A DNA stretch of 10,518 nt from Nocardioides sp. Lineage in GTDB: Bacteria; Actinomycetota; Actinomycetes; Propionibacteriales; Nocardioidaceae. This document shows positions 5,597-10,518 of this stretch, in pieces. The DNA is taken from NCBI GenBank assembly GCA_029264225.1, contig JARICB010000030.1, positions 1-10,518 on the forward strand, in the 5' to 3' direction. Position numbers and translations under genes: made by a program. Numbering within the stretch: position 1 is the stretch's first letter; each line of letters begins with the position of its first letter. The notes beneath the pieces are model-generated. The model searched no databases and was not told the origin of the DNA. It saw nothing but the letters and a program-made list of their open reading frames with translations.

Positions 5597-6257
5597 GGGC
5601 CACTCGGCGTCGAAGCGGCGGCAGGAACAATCCCTGCCAGCGGGACGACGCCACCCCTGGGCGACGGTCTCGGCAGTGACCGGAGCAACATGGGCGTTGT
5701 TCTTGCTTCCCCAGCAGCTTGTCGTCTGGGACGGACAGGAAGCACCGGCGTGGGCACGGTCGGCCGACAGTCTGCCCGTCTACGCTCTGCTCCGGGACCT
5801 CAATGGCGCCGGCGGGCTTGAGGGATACGCCTGGGCGGGAGTCGTGTTGGTTCCTGCGTGGATCCTGATCGGCTGGCCGCTGCTCGGCTACGGCACCCTG
5901 CCCGGCGTGGTGGGCGCCTTGTTCCTCCTGGGGGCCCCGGTGACTGTCGCCAGCTACCTGGCAGAGAGCGCTCCTGCTCCGTGGCACAGCCTGTGGGGCG
6001 CCGAGATCTTCGTGCTGCTCGCGATCCCGCTCGCCGCCATCGCGGCGGCGATCTCCGCCAGATCCAGGCACTTCCCGACCTGGTGGTGGGCGCTGATGGC
6101 CTGCACGCTTCTCGTCAGCGTCGCGTCCACAGCCGCCTTCGGATACTTCCCGCATGGCACCCTCGTCGGACTCGGGGCCGAAGTGGGTGCGCTGGCACTA
6201 CTGCCAACCTGCCCCCGTTCACGCGGCGTCGCCGCCCTCGTTCGGTGCGGAGGCTGA
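5580..6257 (+). CDS. Second membrane protein of the pair, start uncertain
   Basis: Beginning from TTG 5580, this gives 225 residues: a basic soluble tail of about 28 residues (including KRRQEQSLPAGRRHPW) and six hydrophobic segments at about residues 28-50, 81-104, 108-127, 141-160, 168-190 and 192-210. The only other reasonable start is GTG 5676 (residue 33), which would begin directly at the first membrane helix. I favour 5580 because the stretch 5597-5675 keeps GC-rich third positions and gives a plausible cytoplasmic tail, and because it would overlap the upstream gene by 17 bases, but neither start has a Shine-Dalgarno sequence. WWW (168-170) precedes the fifth segment. The protein is not recognisably related to its upstream partner beyond membrane topology. 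Co-transcription with it is likely. After the sixth segment the tail is short and Arg-rich. Function is unknown. Confidence 0.65.
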   Translation: MSTSAEGHSASKRRQEQSLPAGRRHPWATVSAVTGATWALFLLPQQLVVWDGQEAPAWARSADSLPVYALLRDLNGAGGLEGYAWAGVVLVPAWILIGWPLLGYGTLPGVVGALFLLGAPVTVASYLAESAPAPWHSLWGAEIFVLLAIPLAAIAAAISARSRHFPTWWWALMACTLLVSVASTAAFGYFPHGTLVGLGAEVGALALLPTCPRSRGVAALVRCGG

Positions 6258-6357
6258 ACCGCCGCTGGCCCCTGGGGGCACGCAGACGAGGGCCGCCAGG
6301 TTGGACGTACGCGTCGGCGTGTGGTCAAACCCGTCTCCTACCCACCGCGTACGACTG

Positions 6358-6822
6358 TCAATGGCGGGACGCTCTGACGTGGGCGGCCGGCCCCGGTGTG
6401 AGGCCCTCCCAGGCAACGAGGAACAGGGTTTCCCGGTCAGCTTCACTCAGCCCGGCCAGTGCGTCGACGCAGGCATCACGCTCGGCCAGTTGCTCCTCAG
6501 GGGACGCTCCAGCCACGGTGTGCCAAGGTGGCGGACGGACTGCGCCAGTGCTGACCCCGAGCCGCCGCGCGTCGGCGGTGGTTGGCGGCCAGCTTGCGCA
6601 CCGTCACCACCAACCGGGCGGACGCCTCCCCGGACTCCTCGGGGACGTCGTCGATCCGACGGGGACGTCGTCGATCCGACGGAGGGCGATGAGGTAGGCC
6701 TCGGCAACGAGGTCTTCGGCATCGGCCGCATCCGCGTGACGTCGGGCATAGGCGTGCAGTCGGCGTGCGTGCTCGTCCGAGAGCACCTCTAGCCTCTGGT
6801 CGCCGTCGTCGATTGCTCTCAC
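6358..6822 (-). pseudogene. Broken ECF-type sigma factor
   Basis: Read on the minus strand from GTG 6822, the first frame gives LHAYARRHADAADAEDLVAE and AYLIALRRIDDVP, a clear sigma-70 region 2 of the ECF type (core RNA polymerase and -10 recognition). A 20-bp tandem duplication at 6641-6680 then shifts the frame. Deleting one copy restores EESGEASARLVVTVRKLAAN followed by HRRRA, the region 2 end and linker. A further one-base insertion (about 6555-6570) must be removed to continue into RLGVSTGAV, PWHTVAGASPEEQLAERDAC and ALAGLSEADRETLFLVAWEG, which is the start of region 4. The frame then meets TGA at 6358-6360 where the region 4 recognition helix should continue, so the -35-binding part is missing. 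Three lesions make a functional product very unlikely. No anti-sigma gene is visible nearby. The sigma identity of region 2 is confident. Confidence 0.8.
6641..6680. repeat. Perfect 20-bp tandem duplication in the sigma factor
   Basis: The 20 bases at 6641-6660 (GGGGACGTCG then TCGATCCGAC) are repeated exactly at 6661-6680 with no spacer. Twenty is not a multiple of three, so the duplication shifts the minus-strand sigma factor frame; collapsing it restores homologous reading. Replication slippage is the likely cause and the lack of any difference between copies suggests it is recent. Confidence 0.95.
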
Positions 6823-7053
6823 ATCCGTGTCATGTCGGCACGCAGGTCGTTCTTACACCCGGACGCCCGTGACCTACGTCCACGGAAGTCTTCGGCCGCC
6901 ACGCGCCGGCCGAGGGTCGACTCGACGAAGCCGGCAATTCCTGCGCTGGGGCAATCTCATCCGCGTGCCGCCGATGGGCTCGCGGAGCGGCCCGGTGCGG
7001 GATCCCGCTACGGACCGAGCCTCGCCTGAACTGACCCGTGGGAGACTTTTCCC
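6823..7053. other. Non-coding gap upstream of sigma pseudogene and cupin gene
   Basis: This 231-base gap separates the divergent sigma pseudogene and cupin gene. I see no protein pattern in either strand. It must hold the cupin promoter, but no -35/-10 pair stands out. At its right end TGGGA (7039-7043) and TCCCA (7050-7054) can pair across the cupin ribosome-binding site. Confidence 0.35.
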
Positions 7054-7422
7054 ATGACCAACGCAGCTATCGACCTCGCTGAGAAGTTGACGTTGTTCTC
7101 TCAGCATTGGTCGCCGAAGGTGGTAGCGCGGTTGAACGACTACGAGATCAAGGTTGTGAAGCTCAAGGGTGAGTTCGTGTGGCACGCCCACGACGACACT
7201 GACGAGTTGTTCCTCGTGATCGATGGCGAGTTGATCATTCAACTGCGCGATGGTGACGTCACGCTTCGTCCCGGACAGATGTTCGTCGTTCCACGTGGCG
7301 TGGAGCACTGCCCGATCGCTGACGGCGAGGTGCACGCCGTGCTCATTGAACCCGTCGGTGTTGTAAACACCGGCAGCGCTGGTGGCTCCCTCACTGCTGC
7401 GTACGACGACTCATTGGCGTAG
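7054..7422 (+). CDS. Single-domain cupin protein
   Basis: This 122-residue protein has both cupin motifs. Motif 1 is GEFVWHAHDDTDELFLVIDG (residues 39-58), with metal-ligand candidates His44, His46 and Glu51. Motif 2 is GQMFVVPRGVEH (74-85), with the fourth ligand His85. The two are separated by the usual short turn (ELIIQLRDGDVTLRP). All four ligands are present, so it should bind a divalent metal within a small beta-barrel and could be a dioxygenase, isomerase or sensor-type cupin; sequence alone does not say which. The tail EPVGVVNTGSAGGS (99-112) resembles small stand-alone cupins that end in EP.G..NTG. ATG 7054 has GGGAG (7040-7044) nine bases upstream. The gene is flanked by non-coding DNA and is probably monocistronic. 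The fold is confident; the substrate is unknown. Confidence 0.9.
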   Translation: MTNAAIDLAEKLTLFSQHWSPKVVARLNDYEIKVVKLKGEFVWHAHDDTDELFLVIDGELIIQLRDGDVTLRPGQMFVVPRGVEHCPIADGEVHAVLIEPVGVVNTGSAGGSLTAAYDDSLA

Positions 7423-7478
7423 GCCGCAGCGTCGCGATGGCCGATCGATAAACGGGGTCCCGAGCCGTCGAGATTGCG

Positions 7479-7487
7479 TGCGATAGT
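7479..7487 (+). promoter_or_regulatory. Extended -10 element before the CYTH gene
   Basis: TG (7479-7480), one base, then GATAGT (7482-7487; 4 of 6 to TATAAT) ends 6 bases before GTG 7494. There is no Shine-Dalgarno sequence, so a leaderless transcript beginning at the GTG is likely. No -35 box is evident, which is tolerable for an extended -10 promoter. Confidence 0.45.
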
Positions 7488-7493
7488 CGAACG

Positions 7494-7958
7494 GTGTCCG
7501 CCTCATTGAAATATGCCGTTGTCGAGAGAGAACGCCGCTACCTGCTGGCAAGGCTCCCAGAGGGCGTTGCGACCACCAGAGAGATCGTCGACTGGTACGT
7601 GATCGGTACGCGCCTACGCCTCCGCGAGGTACGAGAAAGCGACGGCACAGTCGTTCGCAAACTCGGACACAAGGTACGGCTGGGCGACGGTCCGGCAGAA
7701 GTGGCCTGCACCAACTTCTATCTGGATGATCAGGAATGGGCTGTCTTGGCTGCTTTGCCGGCACGGATCATTCACAAGAAGCGACACGTGGTCCAGCGAG
7801 ATGGCGTTCTCATCGCGATCGACGAACACCAGGACGGGACACTCGTCGCGGAGATCGATGACGGCGACCAGCATCCACAGGGCGTCCCCGAATGGCTTGA
7901 AATCCTCGAGGACGTAAGTAGCGAGGAACGGTGGACGGGTGCCTATCTCGCTCGATGA
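7494..7958 (+). CDS. CYTH-domain (triphosphate tunnel) protein
   Basis: This 154-residue protein fits the CYTH family, which folds as an eight-stranded tunnel that binds triphosphates with metal ions; members include class IV adenylate cyclases, thiamine triphosphatases and inorganic triphosphatases. The N-terminal signature ExExK appears as E11-R-E13-R-R15, with Arg in place of the usual Lys, as in the RERRYLL variant. Basic tunnel residues follow in TRLRLREV (Arg40, Arg42, Arg44), RKLGHKVRL (Lys56-region to Lys60) and HKKRHVV (Lys95, Lys96, Arg97). Acidic metal-binding candidates are in IAIDEHQDGTLVAEIDDGD (Asp110, Glu111, Glu120). The length is that of a compact single-domain member without the CHAD domain found in others. 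GTG 7494 agrees with the promoter-like element upstream and with the position of the signature. The fold is confident; the substrate (tripolyphosphate, thiamine triphosphate or ATP) cannot be told. Confidence 0.85.
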   Translation: MSASLKYAVVERERRYLLARLPEGVATTREIVDWYVIGTRLRLREVRESDGTVVRKLGHKVRLGDGPAEVACTNFYLDDQEWAVLAALPARIIHKKRHVVQRDGVLIAIDEHQDGTLVAEIDDGDQHPQGVPEWLEILEDVSSEERWTGAYLAR

Positions 7959-8096
7959 GCCGTCATGCCCTCGGGCGCTGAACGTCCCGCTGATCGACCC
8001 CGCATCGGGACGCTCCGCGACCCGATCCGCAGTCGAAACGGGCAGCTGGTATGGGTCGAAGGTAGGTTCGGAGCCCGGGATCGCTCGCGGCCGCGC

Positions 8097-8102
8097 TATG
8101 GT
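8097..8102 (+). promoter_or_regulatory. -10-like hexamer before the GNAT-like gene
   Basis: TATGGT (4 of 6 to TATAAT) ends 6 bases before GTG 8109, the same spacing as before the other putatively leaderless genes. No -35 box or Shine-Dalgarno sequence is seen. Confidence 0.35.
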
Positions 8103-8108
8103 CCGCTT

Positions 8109-8714
8109 GTGACAGAAGCGTCCTCGTGGACCGCTTGGCCACTACCCGGCCCGATGGTCGGCGAGCTGATCATCGTGCCGCTTTCAAGCCAGCTCTTCGA
8201 TCTGGACCTCGCGGCGTACCGCTCGAGTCCGAAGGCCATCAGTGCTCACGGTGCGGGCCTGTGGCCAGAACATCTCGGCCAGGAGGAAGCACGTCGACTC
8301 CTGGCCATCCACGAGAAGGAGCACGCGACAGGTGAGGCCTACGCCTACGCCATCCTGGATCCCGATGGCACCCGCGAGATCGGTTGCGTCTATCTACGCC
8401 GGCTGTCTGCGTTCACGGATCGCACAGGGACCAGCTTCGACACCGCAGCGATCGAACCAGACCGCACTGCGATCGTCACCTTCTGGTTGATCGACGACCA
8501 AGGAGCGCGACCCTCCACGGCACTCGTGCTCGACAGTTTGCGTCGATGGCTTCACCACTGGCGTGCAGCCGACCTCATCTACCGCTGCCTGCCGGACGAG
8601 GTTGCATCCGTAGCCGCGCTCGAGGAAGCCACCGGCTTGAGTTCGGTGGCTGCCTCCAGACAGGAACTCCCATACCTCTGGTTCGCGGACCACGCGACCA
8701 ATCCGGTCGATTGA
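8109..8714 (+). CDS. GNAT-like protein, possible N-acetyltransferase
   Basis: This 201-residue protein shows the secondary-structure order of the GNAT superfamily. A helical N-terminal part (FDLDLAAYRSSPKAISAHGAG, residues 30-50; EEARRLLAIHEKEHATGEAYAY, 59-80) leads into strands AILDPDGTREIGCVYLRRL (81-99). The central strand AIVTFWLIDD (121-130) and helix TALVLDSLRRWL (137-148) follow, and the C-terminal WRAADLIYRCLPDEVASVAALEEATGL (151-177) resembles the usual last strand and helix. The acetyl-CoA pyrophosphate loop normally reads like (Q/R)xxGx(G/A) after the central strand; here it is DQGARPST, which is not a good match, so acetyl transfer is uncertain. GTG 8109 is chosen over an upstream in-frame ATG at 7965 because the promoter-like hexamer and the conserved region both favour it and 7965 would add 48 unpatterned residues. 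It lies 150 bases after the CYTH gene. Superfamily assignment is moderate. Confidence 0.6.
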   Translation: MTEASSWTAWPLPGPMVGELIIVPLSSQLFDLDLAAYRSSPKAISAHGAGLWPEHLGQEEARRLLAIHEKEHATGEAYAYAILDPDGTREIGCVYLRRLSAFTDRTGTSFDTAAIEPDRTAIVTFWLIDDQGARPSTALVLDSLRRWLHHWRAADLIYRCLPDEVASVAALEEATGLSSVAASRQELPYLWFADHATNPVD

Positions 8715-8726
8715 CGCTCCTGTTGC

Positions 8727-8745
8727 TCGGCGGCGGTAGCGCCGA
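8727..8745 (+). terminator. GC-rich hairpin after the GNAT-like gene
   Basis: TCGGCG (8727-8732) pairs with CGCCGA (8740-8745) around a 7-base loop, 12 bases after the stop codon at 8712-8714. There is no following T-tract, which is common for actinobacterial end hairpins, so the call is tentative. Confidence 0.35.
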
Positions 8746-8835
8746 ATGACGATCCGGCTACAGACCACCGGCACTGGGATGTCAGTCAGCCTCGGTTGTG
8801 GGTACGAGGGTGCCCTGAATTTTGCCGTCGTTAGT

Positions 8836-9386
8836 TCAGCAGCCTGAAGAGTTCAGTGACGCCTTGAGCCAGGTGAGCGCGGACTCTCCCGCGACGACGT
8901 GTTCACGGGGAATCGTGTGCAGCCGCGATGCGATGAGGTCGGCGTCGACGAAGTTGCGGTCCTTCTCGCGCAGAGCCACCAGCTTTGCGGCACAGAGGTC
9001 CTCCTTGTCGAGGCACCAGCCTGTGAAGCGCGGTTCGCCGCCGGGGGCCGCGGTGTTGGCGTTCTGCACTCTGACCAGTCGATCGCGTCAGTCGTGGGGG
9101 AGGACCGCTGTCTCCAGGTCGACGCCATCGATGCTGACGCCGTGCAGTTCCTCGAATGGTGAGAGTCCCCGGCGACTCCTTCGATGAGATCAGCCAGGCG
9201 GGCGGTCTCATAGAAGCAGTCGGCGATAGGAAGGATGTCGACCTCGATCGACATGGTGGCTGCCGCGGGCAGTTGCGACTCGGCCTAGGTGCCGAGGATC
9301 GCCTGAGAGGCGACCACGATGACCTCGGGCTGCTGGATGATCTGACAGGCCGAGCGGGTGGCGTGCTCCAGTTGGGCTCGCCGCAT
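8836..9386 (-). pseudogene. Broken DUF6036-type nucleotidyltransferase
   Basis: Read on the minus strand from ATG 9386, the N-terminus gives MRRAQLEHATRSACQIIQQP then EVIVVASQAILGT, matching the start of small nucleotidyltransferase-fold proteins of the DUF6036 type (VVGSQAIL is the usual Gly-Ser motif; here Gly is Ala). TAG at 9285-9287 interrupts it. The same frame continues AESQLPAAATMSIEVDILP and so on to GVAGD. A one-base deletion near 9164 then shifts the frame to SPFEELHGVSIDGVDLETAV followed by LPHD. TGA at 9088-9090 replaces the expected Trp of a GWRDRLV segment, after which reading resumes as RDRLVRVQNANTAAPGG and CLDKEDLCAAKLVALREKDR to the final stop at 8836. Repaired, it would be about 183 residues, close to the family size. 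Such proteins resemble toxin-like MNT/AbiEii nucleotidyltransferases. Three inactivating lesions make this a clear pseudogene. Confidence 0.85.
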
Positions 9387-9475
9387 CAGCCGGCCAGTGG
9401 CAGGACTTCGCGGCGCTGCTCCTCGGGGAGCAGACCGGACATGGGGGAGACCTCGCGCATCTCGATGGAGTCCCA
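9386..9475 (-). pseudogene. 3' stub of the nucleotidyltransferase's partner gene
   Basis: On the minus strand the 29 residues WDSIEMREVSPMSGLLPEEQ and RREVLPLAG end at a TGA (9386-9388) that overlaps the ATG of the nucleotidyltransferase pseudogene by one base (TGATG). This is the signature of a translationally coupled upstream gene. The frame is closed just upstream by TGA at 9476-9478, and no conserved protein can be followed further, so the 5' part is lost or frame-shifted. MREVSP..GLLP.EQRR resembles the C-terminal tail of small helix-turn-helix proteins found before DUF6036 nucleotidyltransferases; this identity is from memory and uncertain. Confidence 0.5.
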
Positions 9476-9791
9476 TCAGGTCGGGCTCGGGCAACACTGG
9501 GGCAACACGAGAAACCAGAAACAGTCGACTTGCCGGGAAAACCAATGACCGGGGTCGTCACCGAGGCTTCGGGGGCACTCGACCATGCAGTAGGACGTGC
9601 CGGGTCGCTTTGGGCTGCCAGCGACTTCCGCAGCCTCATGGCGGAGCGGTCCCTGAGCAATAGCTCGGCCAGCCGTGACTTCACCAGTAGTCGTTCACCG
9701 AACGGTGGCGGCCTGGACTGGCCCAAACCCAACGAGATGGATGAGCACGCCTACTCAGGACGCGCCGACCTTGCTCGTCCAGAATGAGCGG
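9476..9791. other. Non-coding stretch with a short direct repeat
   Basis: About 316 bases lie between the partner stub and the next gene. Frames are open on both strands but none shows a recognisable family, start signal or consistent codon bias. GGGCAACAC occurs at 9489-9497 and again at 9500-9508, an 11-base period direct repeat close to where homology to the partner gene stops. No integrase or attachment site can be shown. Confidence 0.35.
9780..9785 (+). promoter_or_regulatory. -10-like hexamer before the last membrane protein gene
   Basis: CAGAAT (4 of 6 to TATAAT) ends 6 bases before ATG 9792, again consistent with a leaderless transcript. The GAGCGG before the ATG is too close to serve as a normal ribosome-binding site. 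Confidence 0.35.
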
Positions 9792-10229
9792 ATGCATCCC
9801 GACATCACTCGCCCCTCAGACCAATCCGACGAAGTTGCGCCAGTGCAAGAGAATCCGAACTCTCCGGGTCGCACGGCCATGGCTTATGCCCTCGTCGGGT
9901 TGGGCCCTGCGCTTGCCTGGCTGGCATGGATCTCGTGGGGCGGTGAGTGGGCCAGTGATGCTATGCACGTCGCCTGGTTCGGGACCGTCGCGGCGACCTG
10001 CGTACTCGCCGGTGGTCTGGCGCCGCGCACGAGGACGCATCTCGCAGCACTAGCGGTGACCGCCATCATCGCGACCATTGCGACCCTCTTCCTGTGGTGG
10101 TCAACGGACGCGTCGGATGGCCTATTCATGATCGGGATCATGCTGGCGACGCCGATGGTTTCGCTGGCCGCGCCGATCCTCCTGCTCGTTGGACGCCGCC
10201 TGATTCCAACGATGCCAAACGTGCGGTAG
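9792..10229 (+). CDS. Small four-helix membrane protein
   Basis: This 145-residue protein has a polar, acidic and Pro-rich N-terminal tail (residues 1-27) and four hydrophobic segments at about 31-49, 58-76, 83-103 and 110-134. Short basic loops (PRTRTH at 78-83, GRRLIPT at 134-140) suggest both ends face the cytoplasm. No enzyme, transporter or receptor motif is recognised and I cannot name a family. ATG 9792 is chosen because a -10-like hexamer ends 6 bases earlier and because upstream in-frame starts (9675) would add an unpatterned 39 residues; an internal ATG at residue 30 would leave only the membrane part. The gene stands alone and converges on the minus-strand gene 42 bases downstream. 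Coding status is fairly confident. Confidence 0.7.
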   Translation: MHPDITRPSDQSDEVAPVQENPNSPGRTAMAYALVGLGPALAWLAWISWGGEWASDAMHVAWFGTVAATCVLAGGLAPRTRTHLAALAVTAIIATIATLFLWWSTDASDGLFMIGIMLATPMVSLAAPILLLVGRRLIPTMPNVR

Positions 10230-10271
10230 CTCGGCGCTACACGAAGGCGCTCCTCGTCGTCGCGAAGGTGG

Positions 10272-10517
10272 TCAGCCGAGCGCGCTCTCCATCTCGACGC
10301 AGAGGTCGCGCACGCATTCCTCGAGAGCCTCGCCGGTCTGTCGTTGGAGTAGGCCGAGGCTGAGCTCGGCGACGAGGAGCGCGCCTCCGGCGAGCTCACC
10401 CTCGCTCTCGAAGGAACGCATCAGCTCGCGAGCGCCGTCGGAGTCGCCGCGTCCCCGGGCAGCGACGATGCCGGCGACCCGCTGCGCGGCGGACACGACG
10501 GGAGCGAGATCGTCGCG
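10272..10517 (-). CDS. 3' end of an unrecognised helical protein
   Basis: The frame runs in from the right edge of the window and ends at TGA (10272-10274, read on the minus strand), so the true start is outside; GTG at 10496 is an internal candidate only. The 81 visible residues are almost entirely helical: APVVSAAQRVAGIVAARGRG, GARELMRSF, GGALLVAELSLGLLQRQTG and EECVRDLCVEMESALG. Hydrophobic residues repeat every three to four positions, so a small helical bundle is likely. Two cysteines lie six residues apart (ECVRDLC, near the C-terminus) in a pattern that is not a known metal site. No family is recognised. Confidence 0.55.
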   Translation of the reverse strand, partial: RDDLAPVVSAAQRVAGIVAARGRGDSDGARELMRSFESEGELAGGALLVAELSLGLLQRQTGEALEECVRDLCVEMESALG

Positions 10518-10518
10518 C

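Noticed and set aside
4813..5679. A 288-codon plus-strand frame over the first membrane protein
   Set aside because: It is Arg-rich low-complexity sequence in a different frame from a gene with clear membrane helices and a good Shine-Dalgarno sequence.
6604..6822. A separate 72-residue protein ending in VGSTTSPRSPGRRPPGWW
   Set aside because: The C-terminal residues arise only after the 20-bp duplication shifts frame; the true content is the start of a broken sigma factor.
6358..6822. Programmed frameshifting in the sigma factor
   Set aside because: Recovery needs loss of a 20-base duplication, a second one-base shift and stop readthrough; no slippery heptamer or stimulatory structure was seen.
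8853..9254. A 133-residue minus-strand protein starting MSIEVDILP
   Set aside because: Only the first 30 residues are family-like; the rest is out of frame after a one-base deletion, so this is part of the nucleotidyltransferase pseudogene.
9208..9732. A 174-codon minus-strand frame across the partner stub
   Set aside because: It has Ser/Arg/Pro-rich shadow composition and runs out of frame through the recognisable pseudogene sequence.
1..10518. CRISPR array, tRNA, rRNA, transposase or integrase
   Set aside because: No regularly spaced repeats, no cloverleaf-like or rRNA-like sequence and no recombinase motifs were seen on either strand; the only repeats are the 20-bp tandem duplication and the 9-base direct repeat.

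Overview
The window is high-GC DNA with gene families and a codon bias (third positions mostly G or C) typical of Actinomycetota. A soil or environmental actinobacterium such as a Nocardioides-like lineage would fit, but the sequence alone does not fix the genus. It is an accessory-looking stretch of small genes, stress modules and gene remnants with no obvious single pathway.

Layout. The left edge holds the 3' part of a lipoprotein gene (to 416). Two complete type II toxin-antitoxin operons follow in tandem. The first is a ribbon-helix-helix antitoxin with a Doc/Fic-fold toxin (553-1130); its toxin has lost two signature active-site residues. The second is a Phd/YefM antitoxin with a RelE-type toxin (1221-1792), behind a near-consensus promoter and a TGTACA palindrome like that of known yefM operators. 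Next come a membrane protein overlapping a winged-helix regulator (1901-2711), an unrecognised 379-residue protein (2840-3979), and a minus-strand VOC/bleomycin-resistance-like protein (4181-4525). A 336-base gap with no gene leads to two overlapping multi-pass membrane proteins (4862-6257).

The right half mixes intact small genes with decayed ones. A minus-strand ECF-type sigma factor (6358-6822) is broken by a perfect 20-bp tandem duplication, a second frameshift and an early stop. Then follow a cupin (7054-7422), a CYTH-domain protein (7494-7958) and a GNAT-like protein (8109-8714). A minus-strand DUF6036-type nucleotidyltransferase pseudogene (8836-9386) carries two nonsense codons and a frameshift, and the stub of its translationally coupled partner lies directly upstream of it. 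The window ends with a four-helix membrane protein (9792-10229) and the 3' end of an unrecognised minus-strand gene.

Two themes cut across the window. First, seven plus-strand genes have a -10-like hexamer ending only 6 or 7 bases before the start codon and no clear Shine-Dalgarno sequence, which suggests leaderless transcripts. Four others (2328, 4525, 4862, 7054) have good Shine-Dalgarno sequences. Second, decay is concentrated in regulatory or toxin-like loci (Doc active site, sigma factor, nucleotidyltransferase pair) while neighbours stay intact. I do not see a CRISPR array, transposase, integrase, tRNA or rRNA. No complete new defence system can be claimed; the most unusual items are the altered Doc toxin and the precisely traceable pseudogene lesions.
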